A stretch of 64,000 nucleotides of DNA from Desulfovibrio sp. (GTDB lineage: Bacteria; Desulfobacterota; Desulfovibrionia; Desulfovibrionales; Desulfovibrionaceae), in assembly GCA_031287575.1 (NCBI GenBank), contig JAITSV010000005.1, positions 1 to 64,000 of the forward strand, written 5' to 3'. Both the position numbers and the translations under genes were made by a program. Below, in pieces: positions 1 through 9,520 of this stretch; position 1 is the first letter of the stretch, and every line of letters begins with the position of its first letter. The notes under the pieces were generated by a model, which worked only from the letters and a program-made list of their open reading frames with translations, made no database searches and was not told the DNA's origin.

Positions 1-42
1 GGAGGGAGGAACCCCCTTTTCCAAAAGGGGGTTCCTCCCTCC
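1..42 (-). terminator. Perfect inverted repeat after napA
   Basis: A perfect 20-bp inverted repeat with a 2-nt centre (arms 1-20 and 23-42) lies 26 bp past the napA stop codon. It would fold into a very stable hairpin in the nap transcript, so a transcription end or 3' stabiliser is likely. The expected T-run for minus-strand termination would fall before position 1 and cannot be seen. Confidence 0.6.
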
Positions 43-68
43 CCCGTTCTCCCTTTCCCCGCGTGCCC

Positions 69-2336
69 CTACGCCTTGCGTATCCGCGCCGCGCAGATCT
101 TGTATTCCGGCTCGCGCGAGATGGGGTCCGTCGCGTCCAGGAACAGCTTGTTGACCAGCTTTTCCCGGTCGAAGAACGGCACGGCGATGAGCCCGGTGCG
201 GCACACGTCGCTGACGCGCGCGGGCAGGGTCATCTTGTCGCGCCGGGTTTCCACCACGCAGGCGTCGCCGTGGGCAATGCCGAGGTTCTTGGCGTCGTCG
301 CCGTTGATCTCCACGAAGGCGGACGGGTTGGCCTTTTGCAGTTCCGGCACCTTTCCGGTCATGGTGGCGGTGTGCCAGTGGTCGATGACCCGCATGGAGG
401 TCAGGTACAGGGGGTAGTCGGCGTCGGGTTCTTCCGCCGCGCCCTGGTAGGGGCGCATCCACAGGGCGGCCTTGCCGTCGGGCCTGCCGTAGAAGAAGAA
501 CTTGTCCGGATGGTCGGCGGGCACGATGGGGTCTTCACCGCGCACGTAGCGCAGCCGGGTGCCGGGGTGCTTTTCGTCCGGGCAGGGCCAGATCAGGCCC
601 GATTCCTTGCGCAGCCGTTCGCGGGTCATGCCGTAGAAGTTGTAGGTGGTGCCCTTGCTGACGGTGCGCCATTCCTCCCACACGTCGGCGGCGTTGCGGA
701 ACTCGACCAGCTTGGGGTCCACGCCCGCGCGCCTGGCGAACTCCACCAGGGTGTTCACGGTGGGGCGGCAGCCCTGCGGCGGCTCCACGGCCTTTTCGAT
801 GAGCGAGTAGCGGCGCTCGCCGCAGCCGTACACGCCGTCGCGCTCGCACCAGAAGGCCGGGGCCAGCACCAGGTCGGCGTAGCGCAGGGTGACGGCGTCG
901 GGGAAGGCCTCGATGACCGCGATGAACGAGTCCGGGTGGCTCATGGCCTTGTGGACCTTGTTCAGGTTGGGCAGCGTGTGGGCGGGGTTGGTCTCGCAGA
1001 TCAGCATGGCCTTGATGTCGCCCTTGCCCAGCGCCTCGAACAGGGCCACGGTGTGATAGCCGGGGTCGGGCGAGATGGTGCCTTCCGGCACGCCCCACAA
1101 CTGCTCCATTTCGGCGCGGTGCTTGGGGTTGGCGATGGCGCGGCCCGCGGGCAAGAGGTGCGACAGCGCGCCCGCGTCGCGCACGCCGCCGCAGGCGTTG
1201 GGCTGGCCGGTCAGCGAGAAGGGGGTGGCGCCGGGGCGGCAGATCTGCCCGCTGATCAGATGCAGGTTGTGGATCAGGTTGTTGGCCCACACCCCGCGCA
1301 CCCGCTGGTTGATTCCCATGCACCACAGCGACGTGGTGGCGGACGATTCCGCGAACAGGCGCGCGGCCTGCCAGATCTGCTCTTCCGGAATGTGGCAGAT
1401 GGCGGCGGCCTTCTCCGGCCTGTAGTCCTCCAGGAAGGCCTTGTAGTCGTCGAAGGTGCAGTCCTTGCCCTCGTTGTCCTTGAAGGCCACGTACTTGCCC
1501 CAGAAGCGGGCGTTGTCCAGTTCCTCGTGGATCATGACCCAGGCCATGGAGTTCATCAGGGCCAGGTCCGTGCCGGGGCGGAAGGCGATGTGCAGGTCGG
1601 CGATGCGCGAGGTGTTGGTGCGGCGCGGGTCGGCCACGATGATCTTGACGCCGGGCGTGGCCTGCTTGCGCCGCGCGATGCGCCGGAACAGCACGGGGTG
1701 CGCCTCGGACGTGTTGGACCCGATGATGAAGAAGCACGAAGCGTGGTCGATATCCTCGTAGGTGCCCATGGGCTCGTCCTTGCCGAACGAGGTCACGTAG
1801 CCGCCCACGGCGGACGCCATGCACAGGCGGGGGTTGCCGTCCACGTTGTTGGTGCGCAGCCCGGCCTTGAATATCTTGCTGGCCAGATACGATTCCTCGG
1901 TCAGACACTGGCCGGAGCCGTAGTAGGCCACGGATTTGGGGCCGTGGGTGTCGATGGCGGTGCGGAACTTTCTGGCCAGCAGGTCCAGCGCCTCGTCCCA
2001 GCCGATGGGTTCCAGCGGGCCGCCCTTGGTCTTGCGCGCCATGGGGCTGGTGACCCGGTCGGGCGAGTTCAGCACCGGGATCAGCAGCGCGCCCTTGAGG
2101 CACAGCAGGCCCTTGTTGTGGTTGTCCGGGTCGCCCTTGATGGCCACGGCCTTGCCGTTCTTGACGCCCACCAGCACACCGCAGCCGGTGCCGCAGTAGC
2201 GGCACACGCCCTTCACCCAGGTGTCGGGCTTGTCGTCCTGCTGGGCGGCCGATGCCGGCAGCGGCGCGCCGCTGACGGCGGCCAGCGCGGCGGACAGGGC
2301 CATGTAGCGCAGAAAGTCGCGTCTGGAGCATTCCAT
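69..2336 (-). CDS. napA: Periplasmic nitrate reductase catalytic subunit NapA
   Basis: 755 residues, the length expected for the monomeric Desulfovibrio-type NapA, which reduces nitrate to nitrite in the periplasm with a Mo-bis-MGD cofactor and one [4Fe-4S] cluster. The N-terminus has a Tat signal (SRRDFLR, residues 4-10). Cluster cysteines are C45, C48, C52 and C79 (CRYCGTGCG and LLCLKG). The Mo-ligand cysteine is C172 in NPRLCMASAV. The start is the ATG at 2336, preceded by AAGGAG; it gives exactly the Tat leader, while the frame stays open upstream without homologous sequence. It follows napC and napM. The 161-bp gap to napM is almost entirely a structured element (2356-2498). No napB or napD is seen. 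Confidence 0.96.
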   Translation of the reverse strand: MECSRRDFLRYMALSAALAAVSGAPLPASAAQQDDKPDTWVKGVCRYCGTGCGVLVGVKNGKAVAIKGDPDNHNKGLLCLKGALLIPVLNSPDRVTSPMARKTKGGPLEPIGWDEALDLLARKFRTAIDTHGPKSVAYYGSGQCLTEESYLASKIFKAGLRTNNVDGNPRLCMASAVGGYVTSFGKDEPMGTYEDIDHASCFFIIGSNTSEAHPVLFRRIARRKQATPGVKIIVADPRRTNTSRIADLHIAFRPGTDLALMNSMAWVMIHEELDNARFWGKYVAFKDNEGKDCTFDDYKAFLEDYRPEKAAAICHIPEEQIWQAARLFAESSATTSLWCMGINQRVRGVWANNLIHNLHLISGQICRPGATPFSLTGQPNACGGVRDAGALSHLLPAGRAIANPKHRAEMEQLWGVPEGTISPDPGYHTVALFEALGKGDIKAMLICETNPAHTLPNLNKVHKAMSHPDSFIAVIEAFPDAVTLRYADLVLAPAFWCERDGVYGCGERRYSLIEKAVEPPQGCRPTVNTLVEFARRAGVDPKLVEFRNAADVWEEWRTVSKGTTYNFYGMTRERLRKESGLIWPCPDEKHPGTRLRYVRGEDPIVPADHPDKFFFYGRPDGKAALWMRPYQGAAEEPDADYPLYLTSMRVIDHWHTATMTGKVPELQKANPSAFVEINGDDAKNLGIAHGDACVVETRRDKMTLPARVSDVCRTGLIAVPFFDREKLVNKLFLDATDPISREPEYKICAARIRKA

Positions 2337-2355
2337 GGTTGTCTCCTTGCTATGG

Positions 2356-2498
2356 GGGCATGGTTGCAACGCAGGTTTTTTGTTCGCGGGCAAGGAAAAC
2401 AAGCCTGACATCAGGGAGTATACTCTTGTGGTATTCGACCTGGGGCAGGCGATGTTTGACGAAGCCGGCGGGCAAAAGGACGCGTTGCGGACATGCCC
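2356..2498 (-). repeat. Stop-codon-abutting structured element, copy C (napM-napA)
   Basis: Read on the minus strand it starts at the last base of the napM stop codon. Outer arms 2356-2372 and 2482-2498 pair over 17 positions with one mismatch. Next comes the conserved TCCTTTTGCCC (about 2470-2480) facing GAACAAAAAACC (2374-2385), then an inner hairpin with arms near 2397-2407 and 2446-2457 and the conserved loop GGTCGAATACCACAAGAG. This copy lacks the extra CCGT hairpin. It ends close to the napA ribosome-binding site, so it could affect the napM/napA boundary of the mRNA. Confidence 0.75.
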
Positions 2499-3007
2499 TA
2501 GTCCAGCGTGGTCTTGGTGGTGGCTTGCCGGTTGACGTACGCGTCGCCGTGCATGGGGTTCTGGTGGTTGGGATGGCAGGTGGAACAGTTGCCGCGCGTG
2601 CCGAACTTGGCCTCCATGCGGTCCATGCTGGGGGCATGGCAGCGGGCGCAGATTTCCACGCCGGGCGAGCGGTTGAAGGCTATGGCGCCCTTGCCGTCGG
2701 GCTGGCCGTGGCAGGTCTGGCAGCGCACCAGGGTGATGCCGTGCTTGCCCTCGTACCAGTCCTGGGCCACGCGGGGCGTGGACTTCACGTGGCAGCCGTA
2801 ACAGTCGCCCATCTTCTCGGGCGCATCCAGGTGCTTGGCCGCCTCGCAGCGCACGCCGGGAAAGGCCAGGCGCACGTACAGGAAGAACGCGGCCACCAGC
2901 AGGGCCGCGCCCGCCAGCACCATGACCACGCGGTTGCGCAGCAGCGGGTGGGCCAGGATGGACGATGACCGCGAGGTCGGCGTGGGTCCCGTCGGTTCGG
3001 ACGTCAT
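2498..3007 (-). CDS. napM: Tetraheme c-type cytochrome NapM
   Basis: 169 residues with one N-terminal membrane anchor (about residues 24-46) and four CxxCH heme motifs (CYGCH, CQTCH, CARCH, CSTCH). This matches NapM of Desulfovibrio nap clusters, a periplasm-facing electron carrier between NapC and NapA. Its ATG (3007) overlaps the napC stop by 4 bp (ATGA), and AGGAGG lies upstream, so napC and napM are translationally coupled. A structured element starts at its stop codon. The family name rests on gene order and heme count; other small tetraheme cytochromes look similar. Confidence 0.85.
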   Translation of the reverse strand: MTSEPTGPTPTSRSSSILAHPLLRNRVVMVLAGAALLVAAFFLYVRLAFPGVRCEAAKHLDAPEKMGDCYGCHVKSTPRVAQDWYEGKHGITLVRCQTCHGQPDGKGAIAFNRSPGVEICARCHAPSMDRMEAKFGTRGNCSTCHPNHQNPMHGDAYVNRQATTKTTLD

Positions 3008-3576
3008 GGGCGTGCCTCCTTGAGCTTGGCGGCGAATTTGGCGTTGGCGGCAAGGCGCTGGTCGAAGCGCGGCAGGTGCGCCATGTTGCGGTGGCAGCCC
3101 GCGCAGCCGCTGCGCGAGGCGCCGTTCTTGCCCTCGTAGTTCTCGTGGGCCAGGCGTCCGGTTTCGGACACGGCGCCGTCGTTCTTGGCGTTGCGGGTCA
3201 GGTCCTGGTGGCAGGCGCGGCAGTTGGCGTCATCCACGAAACGGCGGGCCATGGGCTGCATGGCGGCGCGGTCCAGGTCCTCGCCCTCGCCGCCGTAGTG
3301 GGCCCAGATGTCCTTCACCCCCAGGTACGTCTTGGCGGCGACCATGCGCACAAGGCCCGTACCGGGGATGTGACATTGCGAGCACCCGATGGGCGCCCCC
3401 TTGGCGTCCTTGGCGTGGGGCGAGGCGTCCAGTTCCGTCTGGTAGACCTTCATCTCGTGGCAGGACATGCAGAACACGGTGGTGGACGTGGCCTTCACGC
3501 CCCAGGCGCTTGCGCCGAGGGCAACCACGGCCAGGCCCACGGCCATGATCCAGAAACTTCGGGAACGGGGTGGCAT
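3004..3576 (-). CDS. napC: NapC/NirT-type membrane tetraheme cytochrome c
   Basis: 190 residues with an N-terminal signal-anchor helix and four CxxCH motifs (CMSCH, CSQCH, CRACH, CAGCH), the layout of the NapC/NirT quinol dehydrogenases that pass electrons from menaquinol to periplasmic reductases. The start is the ATG at 3576, because a GGAGG lies 7 nt upstream; the ATG at 3582 would be only about 2 nt from it, and a longer frame to 3633 has no ribosome-binding site. First gene of the nap operon. A sigma-54-like promoter lies about 60 bp upstream. Confidence 0.9.
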   Translation of the reverse strand: MPPRSRSFWIMAVGLAVVALGASAWGVKATSTTVFCMSCHEMKVYQTELDASPHAKDAKGAPIGCSQCHIPGTGLVRMVAAKTYLGVKDIWAHYGGEGEDLDRAAMQPMARRFVDDANCRACHQDLTRNAKNDGAVSETGRLAHENYEGKNGASRSGCAGCHRNMAHLPRFDQRLAANAKFAAKLKEARP

Positions 3577-3633
3577 GCGCATGCCTCCGGCTGAGGGTTG
3601 GGGGATTGCGAGCCCCATTGTGAAAGAATGCAT

Positions 3634-3649
3634 AGCAAGAGGCGGGCCA
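3634..3649 (-). promoter_or_regulatory. Sigma-54-like promoter for nap
   Basis: On the minus strand TGGCCC-N5-TTGCT keeps the GG-N10-GC spacing of a -24/-12 promoter, with one departure from TGGCAC. It would start transcription about 45 bp before napC. Short motifs of this kind do occur by chance, so this is a candidate only. Confidence 0.4.
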
Positions 3650-3711
3650 GCGTGCGAGTGGTTGCTAACATGCCGTAACCACGCGCGTTCATGATGAAGG
3701 CACGCGCGGCG

Positions 3712-3735
3712 CAGTCATGTTTTCCTGAATGACTG
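3712..3735. promoter_or_regulatory. Inverted repeat upstream of nap
   Basis: CAGTCAT and ATGACTG face each other across 10 nt, about 90-115 bp upstream of the predicted nap start point. This is a plausible activator site for a sigma-54 system. The regulator is unknown. Confidence 0.35.
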
Positions 3736-3890
3736 TCAGTTATTTCTGAAAATTCGTGTTTTTCGTACAGGCGAGGGGCGTTGGGTACCTGCACGGGGCA
3801 GGCGCGAGGGAAACTGGCCGACCACGTGGGGCGTGGCCGAGGGGGGTGTGGAGGGTGGGGGGCAGGAACGGGGGCGATGAGGCCGTTGCG

Positions 3891-3970
3891 TCAGGTCGCG
3901 TCAGGTCGCGTCAGGTCGTGGCGGGGCCGCATCAGGCCGCATCAGGCCGCATCAGGTAGCATCAGGCCGT
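3891..3970. repeat. Eight-unit 10-bp tandem repeat
   Basis: Eight consecutive 10-bp units resembling TCAGGTCGCG/ATCAGGCCGC; unit four is degenerate (GCGGGGCCGC). They sit in the 441-bp gap between napC and the sensor kinase gene that ends at 4018. The unit is close to one helical turn, so each unit presents the same DNA face. No function can be assigned. Confidence 0.8.
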
Positions 3971-4017
3971 AGATGGGCCATGCGGCCCCGGCGGAACGGC
4001 AAGGCGAGGGGGGGCGG

Positions 4018-7000
4018 CTAGCTCGACGAGCCGTGCCGCGCCTGCATGGCGCGCAGGATGGCCTGCCGCAGTACGCTCATCTCGACGGGTTTGGACACGT
4101 AGTCGTCCATGCCCGCATCCAGGAAGGATTCGCGGTCGCCCACCATGGCGTGGGCGGTCATGGCCACCACGGGTATGGCCGCGCGGGCAGCAAGGGCCGG
4201 GTCGGTGCGGATGGCGCGGGTGGCCGTCAGCCCGTCCATGACCGGCATCTGCACGTCCATGACCACGCAGTCGAACGTGCCGTGATGCAAGGCGTCCAGC
4301 GCCTGCTGGCCGTCGGTGGCCAGGGTCACGGTCATGCCCGACTTTTCCAGCATGCGCCGCACGGCCAGCTGGTTCACGGCGTCGTCCTCCACCAGCAGCA
4401 CATGCAGCCCCGCCTGATGTTCGGGCCGGGGGGCGCCGGCGGGGGCGGGGTCCGCCTGCCGGGCTGCCGCGCCTTGGGCCATGGAGCGGCCTTTGCCGGG
4501 CTGTGGGATGCCCCTGGGCAGGGCGGAAACATCGGCATGGCGGGCGGGCATGGCCATTCCGCCGTCATTGCCGCCAGCGTTGTCTCGTCCGGCTGCCGTG
4601 CCAGATTTGCCAGATCTGTTTGATTCGTTCGTCCCGTTTGTCCCCTTTGTCTCATTGACGCCGGCGGCGTCCGGCCCGGGCGCGGGTGTCCGGTCCGCGT
4701 CCGCGGCATCCCACAAGGTGCCGAAGGGCAGCGAAATGAAGATGGTGGTACCTGTCCCCGGCGTGCTTTCCAGCGAAAGTTCGCCGCCCATCAGGGCCAC
4801 CAGCCGCCGCACGATGGACAGGCCCAGTCCCGCCCCGCCGTGCCGCCGCACGTGCGAGCCGTCCAGCTGGCTGAACGGCTCGAAAATGCGCTCCAGGTGC
4901 GATTCCGGAATGCCGATGCCGGTGTCGCGCACCTCCAGCAACAGATGCAGGTGGGCGGGCTTGGCCGTGGGGAGGGCCTCCGCCGTGCCGCCGGTCGCAC
5001 CCTCTGCCGCGTTCCCGGCGGGGCGCGGCGTCGGGGGCAGGCCCAGCGGGGTCAGTTCCACGGTCACCGACCCCGTATCGGTGAACTTTATGGCGTTGCC
5101 CACCAGGTTGAAGGCGATCTGGCGCAGCCGGGCCTCGTCGCCCACCAGCCGCGCGGGCAGGCGCGGGTCCAGCCGGATGTCCAGTTCCAGTTCCTTTTCG
5201 CGCGCGGGCAGCAGGAAGATGTCGCGGATGGACGCCGCCACCCCTTCCAGCGCGAAGGGCGCGGCGCGCAGGGCCAGCCTGCCCGCCTCCACCCGTGAAA
5301 GGTCCAGCACGTCGGACAGCAGTTGGGTAAGCCGCCGGGTCGAGGTGATGGCGCTGGTCAGGTAGTCCTGCTGTTCCTCGTCCAGGGTGGTGGTTTGCAG
5401 CAGTTGCAGCATGCCCAGCGCACCGTTGAGCGGGGTGCGGATTTCGTGGCTCATGTTGGCCAGGAATTCGGACTTGGCCAAGTTGGCGGCCTCTGCCGCG
5501 CCCTTTTCGCGCAGCAGGGCGGCCTCCGCCTCCTTGCGGTCGGTGATGTCCACGGCCATGCGGATCACCGCGCGGCGGCCATCGGGCAGCGAGCCGAGCG
5601 GGGCGGAGCTGAAGTCCCACACCCTGGCCGAACCGTCGGCGCAGATGACCGGGTGTTCGCCGTCGGCCCTGCGCGCGCCCAGGGCGTACAGCGTGTCGGT
5701 ATCGCTGGCGGGATGGCCGGTGCCGCCCGCCTGATCGTCCGGTCCGTCGGCAAAGGTCGCATCGGGCACATGCACCGGCTCGCCGTGCATGGCCAGCTGT
5801 TCCCAGCGGGCCAGGGTGGGCACGTCGCCGGGGGTGTAGCCGGAAAGCTCGCACCAACCGCGGTTCAGGGCCAGCACGGTGCCGTCCTCGTCGTGGATCA
5901 TCACCGGCACGGGGGCTTCCTCGATGGCCGCGCGGAACTGCCGTTCGCTGGCCAGCAGATGGCGGCGCGCCGCGTACTGGGCGCTGACGTCGGTGAACAC
6001 CAGGACCGCGCCGGTGATTTCGCCCGCCGCGTCGTGGATGGGGGCGGCGCTGTCCGCGATCTGGTATTCCGCGCCGTCGCGGGCCAGCAGCAGGGTGTCG
6101 TTGGTCAGTTCCACCACCTTGCCGGTACCGACGGCCTGCGCCACCGGGTCGGGCACGGGTTCGCGCGTGCGGCCCGCGACGATGACGAACACCTCGCCGA
6201 TGTGCCGTCCCCTGGCGGAGCCGAAGGGCCAGCCGGTCAGCCGTTCGGCCACCGGGTTCATCAGGGTGATGCGCCCGGCCCGGTCGGTGGCCATCACCGC
6301 GTCGCCGATGGAGCGCAGGGTGACGGCCAGGTTTTCGCGGCTGGCGCGCAGGGCTTCCTCTGCCTGGCGGCGGGCGGTGATGTCGGAATGGGTACCCACG
6401 AAGCGCAATGGCGTGCCGTCTTCCGCAAGGGACATCACCTTGCCCCGGGCCAGTACCCAGATGTACGAGCCGTCCTTGCGCCGCATGCGGTATTCCGACT
6501 GGTAGGTGTCGGTGGCGCCGGAAAGGTGCATGTCCATGTCGGCCTGCACCCGCTGCCTGTCGTCGGGGTGGACGCGGCCTTCCCATTCGCGGGGCGAGGT
6601 GCCTATTTCCTGTTCCTCGTAGCCCAGCAGCCCCTTCCAGCGGCGGGACAGGAACACTTCACCGGTGCTGATGTTCCAGTCCCACACGCCGTCGCCGGGG
6701 CCTTCAAGGGCGAACTGCCAGCGCTCTTCGCTGTCCACCAGGGCCATTTCGGCGGAACGGCGACGGTCGGCGGCAATCTTGAACAGCAGGGTGAGCCCGC
6801 ACAGAAAGATCATCCACAGCACGAAGACCACGCGCGTCAGGCGGCTCTGGCGTTCGGCGTCCTCCACGAAGCGGGAGAACACGCTGCGCTCCAGCGCATC
6901 GCCCAACCGGTCCAGTTCGGTGAAGGCGCGGCGCTGTTCCAGCACCAGCAGGGGGTGTTCCCGGCGCGGGGCCGAGAGCCGGGCGTTGGTGGCGCGATTC

Positions 7001-7407
7001 AGGGCGCCGATGCCGTCGGCATAGATGCGCAACTGGGCCACCAGCATTTCCGGTGCTCCCTCGTGAGAGGGAAGGATGGACGAAAGGCCGGTCCTGGCTT
7101 CGCCGCCGGGGGCCAGCAGTTCGTCCACGGCGTCGTACAGCCTGCCCGCCCCCTGTTCGAAGTAGGCGCCATGGATGCCGGGGGGAATGTCGGCGTCGCC
7201 CGCCAGCTGCCGCTCGGCGGCCAACTGGCCCTTCAGCAGGTCGGCCCTGGCGATGCGCAGCGCCTTCACCACGGGCAGAAAGCCGTGCAGGCTGGCCTGC
7301 CAGCCGTGATTCACCCACAGCAGCAGGATGCCCGAGCACACCAGCGCCATGATGCCACCGGCTATGGCGATGTTGCGGCTCTGCGAGATGGCGGGGCGTC
7401 TGGTCAT
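4018..7407 (-). CDS. Hybrid sensor histidine kinase (PAS3-HisKA-HATPase-REC)
   Basis: 1,129 residues. Two membrane helices (about 12-32 and 191-211) bracket a mostly helical periplasmic domain. Three PAS domains follow (starting near 229, 350 and 475), then HisKA with the phospho-accepting His in [12 protein letters not shown], HATPase_c with DTGIGIP and GGAGLGLSI, and a C-terminal receiver with [12 protein letters not shown] and the lysine of YVSKP. The start is the ATG at 7407, just before the first helix; the frame extends further upstream without recognisable protein. A solute-binding-protein gene ends 106 bp upstream on the same strand and may supply the ligand signal. Target unknown. 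Confidence 0.88.
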   Translation of the reverse strand: MTRRPAISQSRNIAIAGGIMALVCSGILLLWVNHGWQASLHGFLPVVKALRIARADLLKGQLAAERQLAGDADIPPGIHGAYFEQGAGRLYDAVDELLAPGGEARTGLSSILPSHEGAPEMLVAQLRIYADGIGALNRATNARLSAPRREHPLLVLEQRRAFTELDRLGDALERSVFSRFVEDAERQSRLTRVVFVLWMIFLCGLTLLFKIAADRRRSAEMALVDSEERWQFALEGPGDGVWDWNISTGEVFLSRRWKGLLGYEEQEIGTSPREWEGRVHPDDRQRVQADMDMHLSGATDTYQSEYRMRRKDGSYIWVLARGKVMSLAEDGTPLRFVGTHSDITARRQAEEALRASRENLAVTLRSIGDAVMATDRAGRITLMNPVAERLTGWPFGSARGRHIGEVFVIVAGRTREPVPDPVAQAVGTGKVVELTNDTLLLARDGAEYQIADSAAPIHDAAGEITGAVLVFTDVSAQYAARRHLLASERQFRAAIEEAPVPVMIHDEDGTVLALNRGWCELSGYTPGDVPTLARWEQLAMHGEPVHVPDATFADGPDDQAGGTGHPASDTDTLYALGARRADGEHPVICADGSARVWDFSSAPLGSLPDGRRAVIRMAVDITDRKEAEAALLREKGAAEAANLAKSEFLANMSHEIRTPLNGALGMLQLLQTTTLDEEQQDYLTSAITSTRRLTQLLSDVLDLSRVEAGRLALRAAPFALEGVAASIRDIFLLPAREKELELDIRLDPRLPARLVGDEARLRQIAFNLVGNAIKFTDTGSVTVELTPLGLPPTPRPAGNAAEGATGGTAEALPTAKPAHLHLLLEVRDTGIGIPESHLERIFEPFSQLDGSHVRRHGGAGLGLSIVRRLVALMGGELSLESTPGTGTTIFISLPFGTLWDAADADRTPAPGPDAAGVNETKGTNGTNESNRSGKSGTAAGRDNAGGNDGGMAMPARHADVSALPRGIPQPGKGRSMAQGAAARQADPAPAGAPRPEHQAGLHVLLVEDDAVNQLAVRRMLEKSGMTVTLATDGQQALDALHHGTFDCVVMDVQMPVMDGLTATRAIRTDPALAARAAIPVVAMTAHAMVGDRESFLDAGMDDYVSKPVEMSVLRQAILRAMQARHGSSS

Positions 7408-7513
7408 GCGGCGGGTCCTGTGGATGTGGCGGATGTGCTGCGGATGAGATGTTGCGGACGTGCAGGGAGCAGGAACGACGGAACCGGAGGGTACGGCGGC
7501 AGCCCGGTGCCGG

Positions 7514-8419
7514 TCACTGGCCGGGGCTGTGCCCGTCACCCCTGTTCTGCCCGTGTGGACTGTCGGTGATGGCCCAGGGGGGCAGGGTGGAGGCATCGAA
7601 GCCGAAGGGCCGCACCAGCGCAAGGTGTTCCGGTGTGCCGATGAAAGCGCGCAACTGTTCGTTCACCCTGTCCATGAGGGGGGCATCCTCCTTGCGAAAG
7701 GCGAAGGCGCACAGTCCGGACACGGATTTGCCGGCGATGACCGGCTGGGTGAAGGGGTGCGCGGCCTCCAGTTCTTCGGGGTGTTGCCGGGCCAACAGTA
7801 CCACAGTGGGGCCGGAAAGGGCCAAACCGTCCACGCGGCCCTTGCGTACGGCGGTCATGCCCGCGTGCACGTCGGCCACGGGGAACAGCCGTTCGGCAGG
7901 CATGCCCAGCAGCAGCAACTGGCGGTGTTCCACCGCGCCGTCCAGCACGGCCAGGGTAACCTCGTTGCGTCCGGCGAGGGATGCGTAGTCGTGCAGGCCG
8001 CGCGGGTTGCCGCGCCGCACCAGCAGCCCCTGCCCCACGGAACTGGTGGGCAGCGAAAAGGCAACGCGGGCGGCCCGGTCGGGCGTGACGAACATGCCCG
8101 CCGCGATCATGTCGATGTGCCCGGCCAGCAGGTCGGGGATCAGGGCATTGAAATCGCCGAGCACCCAGCGCACCCGCGTGATGCCCGCGCGGTCCAGCGC
8201 GGCGCGGGCCACTTCCGGGGCCTCGCCGGTCACGGTGCCTTCCGGGGTGCGGTAGGCGTACGGGGGTTCCAGGGCGTAGCCCACCCGGATGGTGCCCCCA
8301 CGCCATGCCGCATCGTTCGGGTCGGGCAGTTCCAGCAGCGCGTAGATCAGGGTAGTCACCGCGCAGGCCAGGGCGATGACGCCGAGCAACGAGGGGGCGG
8401 GGCGGGGAAATCTGGGCAT
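7514..8419 (-). CDS. Extracellular solute-binding protein, family 3
   Basis: 301 residues with an N-terminal membrane/signal segment (about 8-28) followed by an SBP_bac_3 fold. It starts with GGTIRVGYALEPPYAY and contains the characteristic FNALIPDLLAGHIDMIAAGM strand-helix segment. Members bind polar amino acids or related ligands in the periplasm for ABC importers or sensor kinases. No permease or ATPase lies nearby, whereas a sensor kinase follows directly, so a sensory role is more likely than transport (inference). The start is the ATG at 8419, with a weak upstream purine stretch. Confidence 0.8.
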   Translation of the reverse strand: MPRFPRPAPSLLGVIALACAVTTLIYALLELPDPNDAAWRGGTIRVGYALEPPYAYRTPEGTVTGEAPEVARAALDRAGITRVRWVLGDFNALIPDLLAGHIDMIAAGMFVTPDRAARVAFSLPTSSVGQGLLVRRGNPRGLHDYASLAGRNEVTLAVLDGAVEHRQLLLLGMPAERLFPVADVHAGMTAVRKGRVDGLALSGPTVVLLARQHPEELEAAHPFTQPVIAGKSVSGLCAFAFRKEDAPLMDRVNEQLRAFIGTPEHLALVRPFGFDASTLPPWAITDSPHGQNRGDGHSPGQ

Positions 8420-8637
8420 GGGTATGCGTGTCCTGTGGCGCGGCGCGCGGGGCGCCGACCTGAGCCTGTATTGTCGTCGCTGTGCCATACGCCAGCATGG
8501 CGAGACATTATTCTTTGCTGCGGAATGGCGCGGCGTCAATTGGGGGCTGCCGCACCCCTTGCCGGTGCTTTCCCATGGGGCAGGTAGGGTTAGCCCGATA
8601 TGTGAAGGCTGGGAACCCGCAATGGTGTGCAACGGCC

Positions 8638-8666
8638 TTGACACAGCGGGTAAGGCAATGAAGTAT
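8638..8666 (+). promoter_or_regulatory. Sigma-70-like promoter for the TPR gene
   Basis: A perfect TTGACA (8638-8643), a 17-bp spacer and AAGTAT (8661-8666, 3 of 6 matches) sit 68 bp before the GTG start at 8734. The rest of the 314-bp divergent gap from 8420 shows nothing else I recognise. Confidence 0.5.
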
Positions 8667-8733
8667 GTGACAATCCACTGCCCGGGAAGGGCAGGACACC
8701 GGACGCGCCATGGCGCGCAGCAGGGGAGCACCC

Positions 8734-9477
8734 GTGCACGACGAACAGTATCCGATCATCCTCGGCGTCTACTCATTGCAGCAGGATGCCATGGTTGGCA
8801 TAGGCGGCACCGCGTCGCAGCAGCGCCAGGTCACCTTTTGGTATGCGCGCAAGCTGGATGCGGCCACCTGCGAAGTGCAGCCGCTCAACGTGCACCATGT
8901 GCCGTCCGGCATCCGCAAATCTATGGAAGAGCTTGAATTTCTTCGTAATTACATGCCAGAGCCGATGTACTACAAGAACCACACGGTGCCCGCCCTGGCT
9001 TCATTGCATCGCAAGCTGGTGGAGGGCGAGGCCTGTCTGGCGGAACTGCGCCTGGACGAGGCGGAAAAGGCCTTCATCAAGGCGTTGATGATCGACGACC
9101 TGAACGTGCCCGCCAATTTCGGCCTGGGCGAGGTGTACGCGGAAAAGAAGGACGCGGCCCGGCTGCGCAAGGTACTGCACGTACTGATGGGCAGCGACGA
9201 GGCGTTCCTGATGGAACACCGGGGGCGCTTCAACAAGTTCGGTATCAGCCTGCGCAAGAACGGGCACTTCGACGATTCGCTGCGGTTCTACCACAAGGCG
9301 CTGGAATGCCGCGAGGACGAGCACCTGCACTTCAACATCGCGCGGGTGCACTTCGACAAGGGTGACACCGGCGCCTGCGTGCAGCACCTGACCAAGGCCC
9401 TGGCCATGCGGCCCGACTTTACCGAGGCGCAACGCTTCCTGACCTTTTGCGGCGGCCAGGCCTGCTCCGGCGTGTAG
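8734..9477 (+). CDS. Tetratricopeptide-repeat protein
   Basis: 247 residues. The first 90 show no known domain. From about residue 95 on, at least three TPR-like helix pairs are visible (LAELRLDEAEKAFIKAL, FDDSLRFYHKALE, GACVQHLTKALAM), suggesting a protein-protein adaptor. No signal peptide or membrane helix, so probably cytoplasmic. I chose the GTG at 8734 because GGGGAG lies 6 nt upstream; an in-frame ATG at 8710 has no such site. Stands alone, divergent from the solute-binding protein. Partner unknown. Confidence 0.75.
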   Translation: MHDEQYPIILGVYSLQQDAMVGIGGTASQQRQVTFWYARKLDAATCEVQPLNVHHVPSGIRKSMEELEFLRNYMPEPMYYKNHTVPALASLHRKLVEGEACLAELRLDEAEKAFIKALMIDDLNVPANFGLGEVYAEKKDAARLRKVLHVLMGSDEAFLMEHRGRFNKFGISLRKNGHFDDSLRFYHKALECREDEHLHFNIARVHFDKGDTGACVQHLTKALAMRPDFTEAQRFLTFCGGQACSGV

Positions 9478-9520
9478 CCGGGCAGGGGCGCGGACCGCGC
9501 GATAACGTTTCCACGCCTGC

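Noticed and set aside
63..2408. A plus-strand open frame of about 780 codons opposite napA
   Set aside because: napA is unambiguous on the minus strand; the opposite frame shows no motif and no ribosome-binding site.
3577..3633. Longer NapC starting at the ATG at 3633
   Set aside because: It adds a polar stretch before the signal anchor and has no ribosome-binding site, whereas ATG 3576 has GGAGG at 7 nt.
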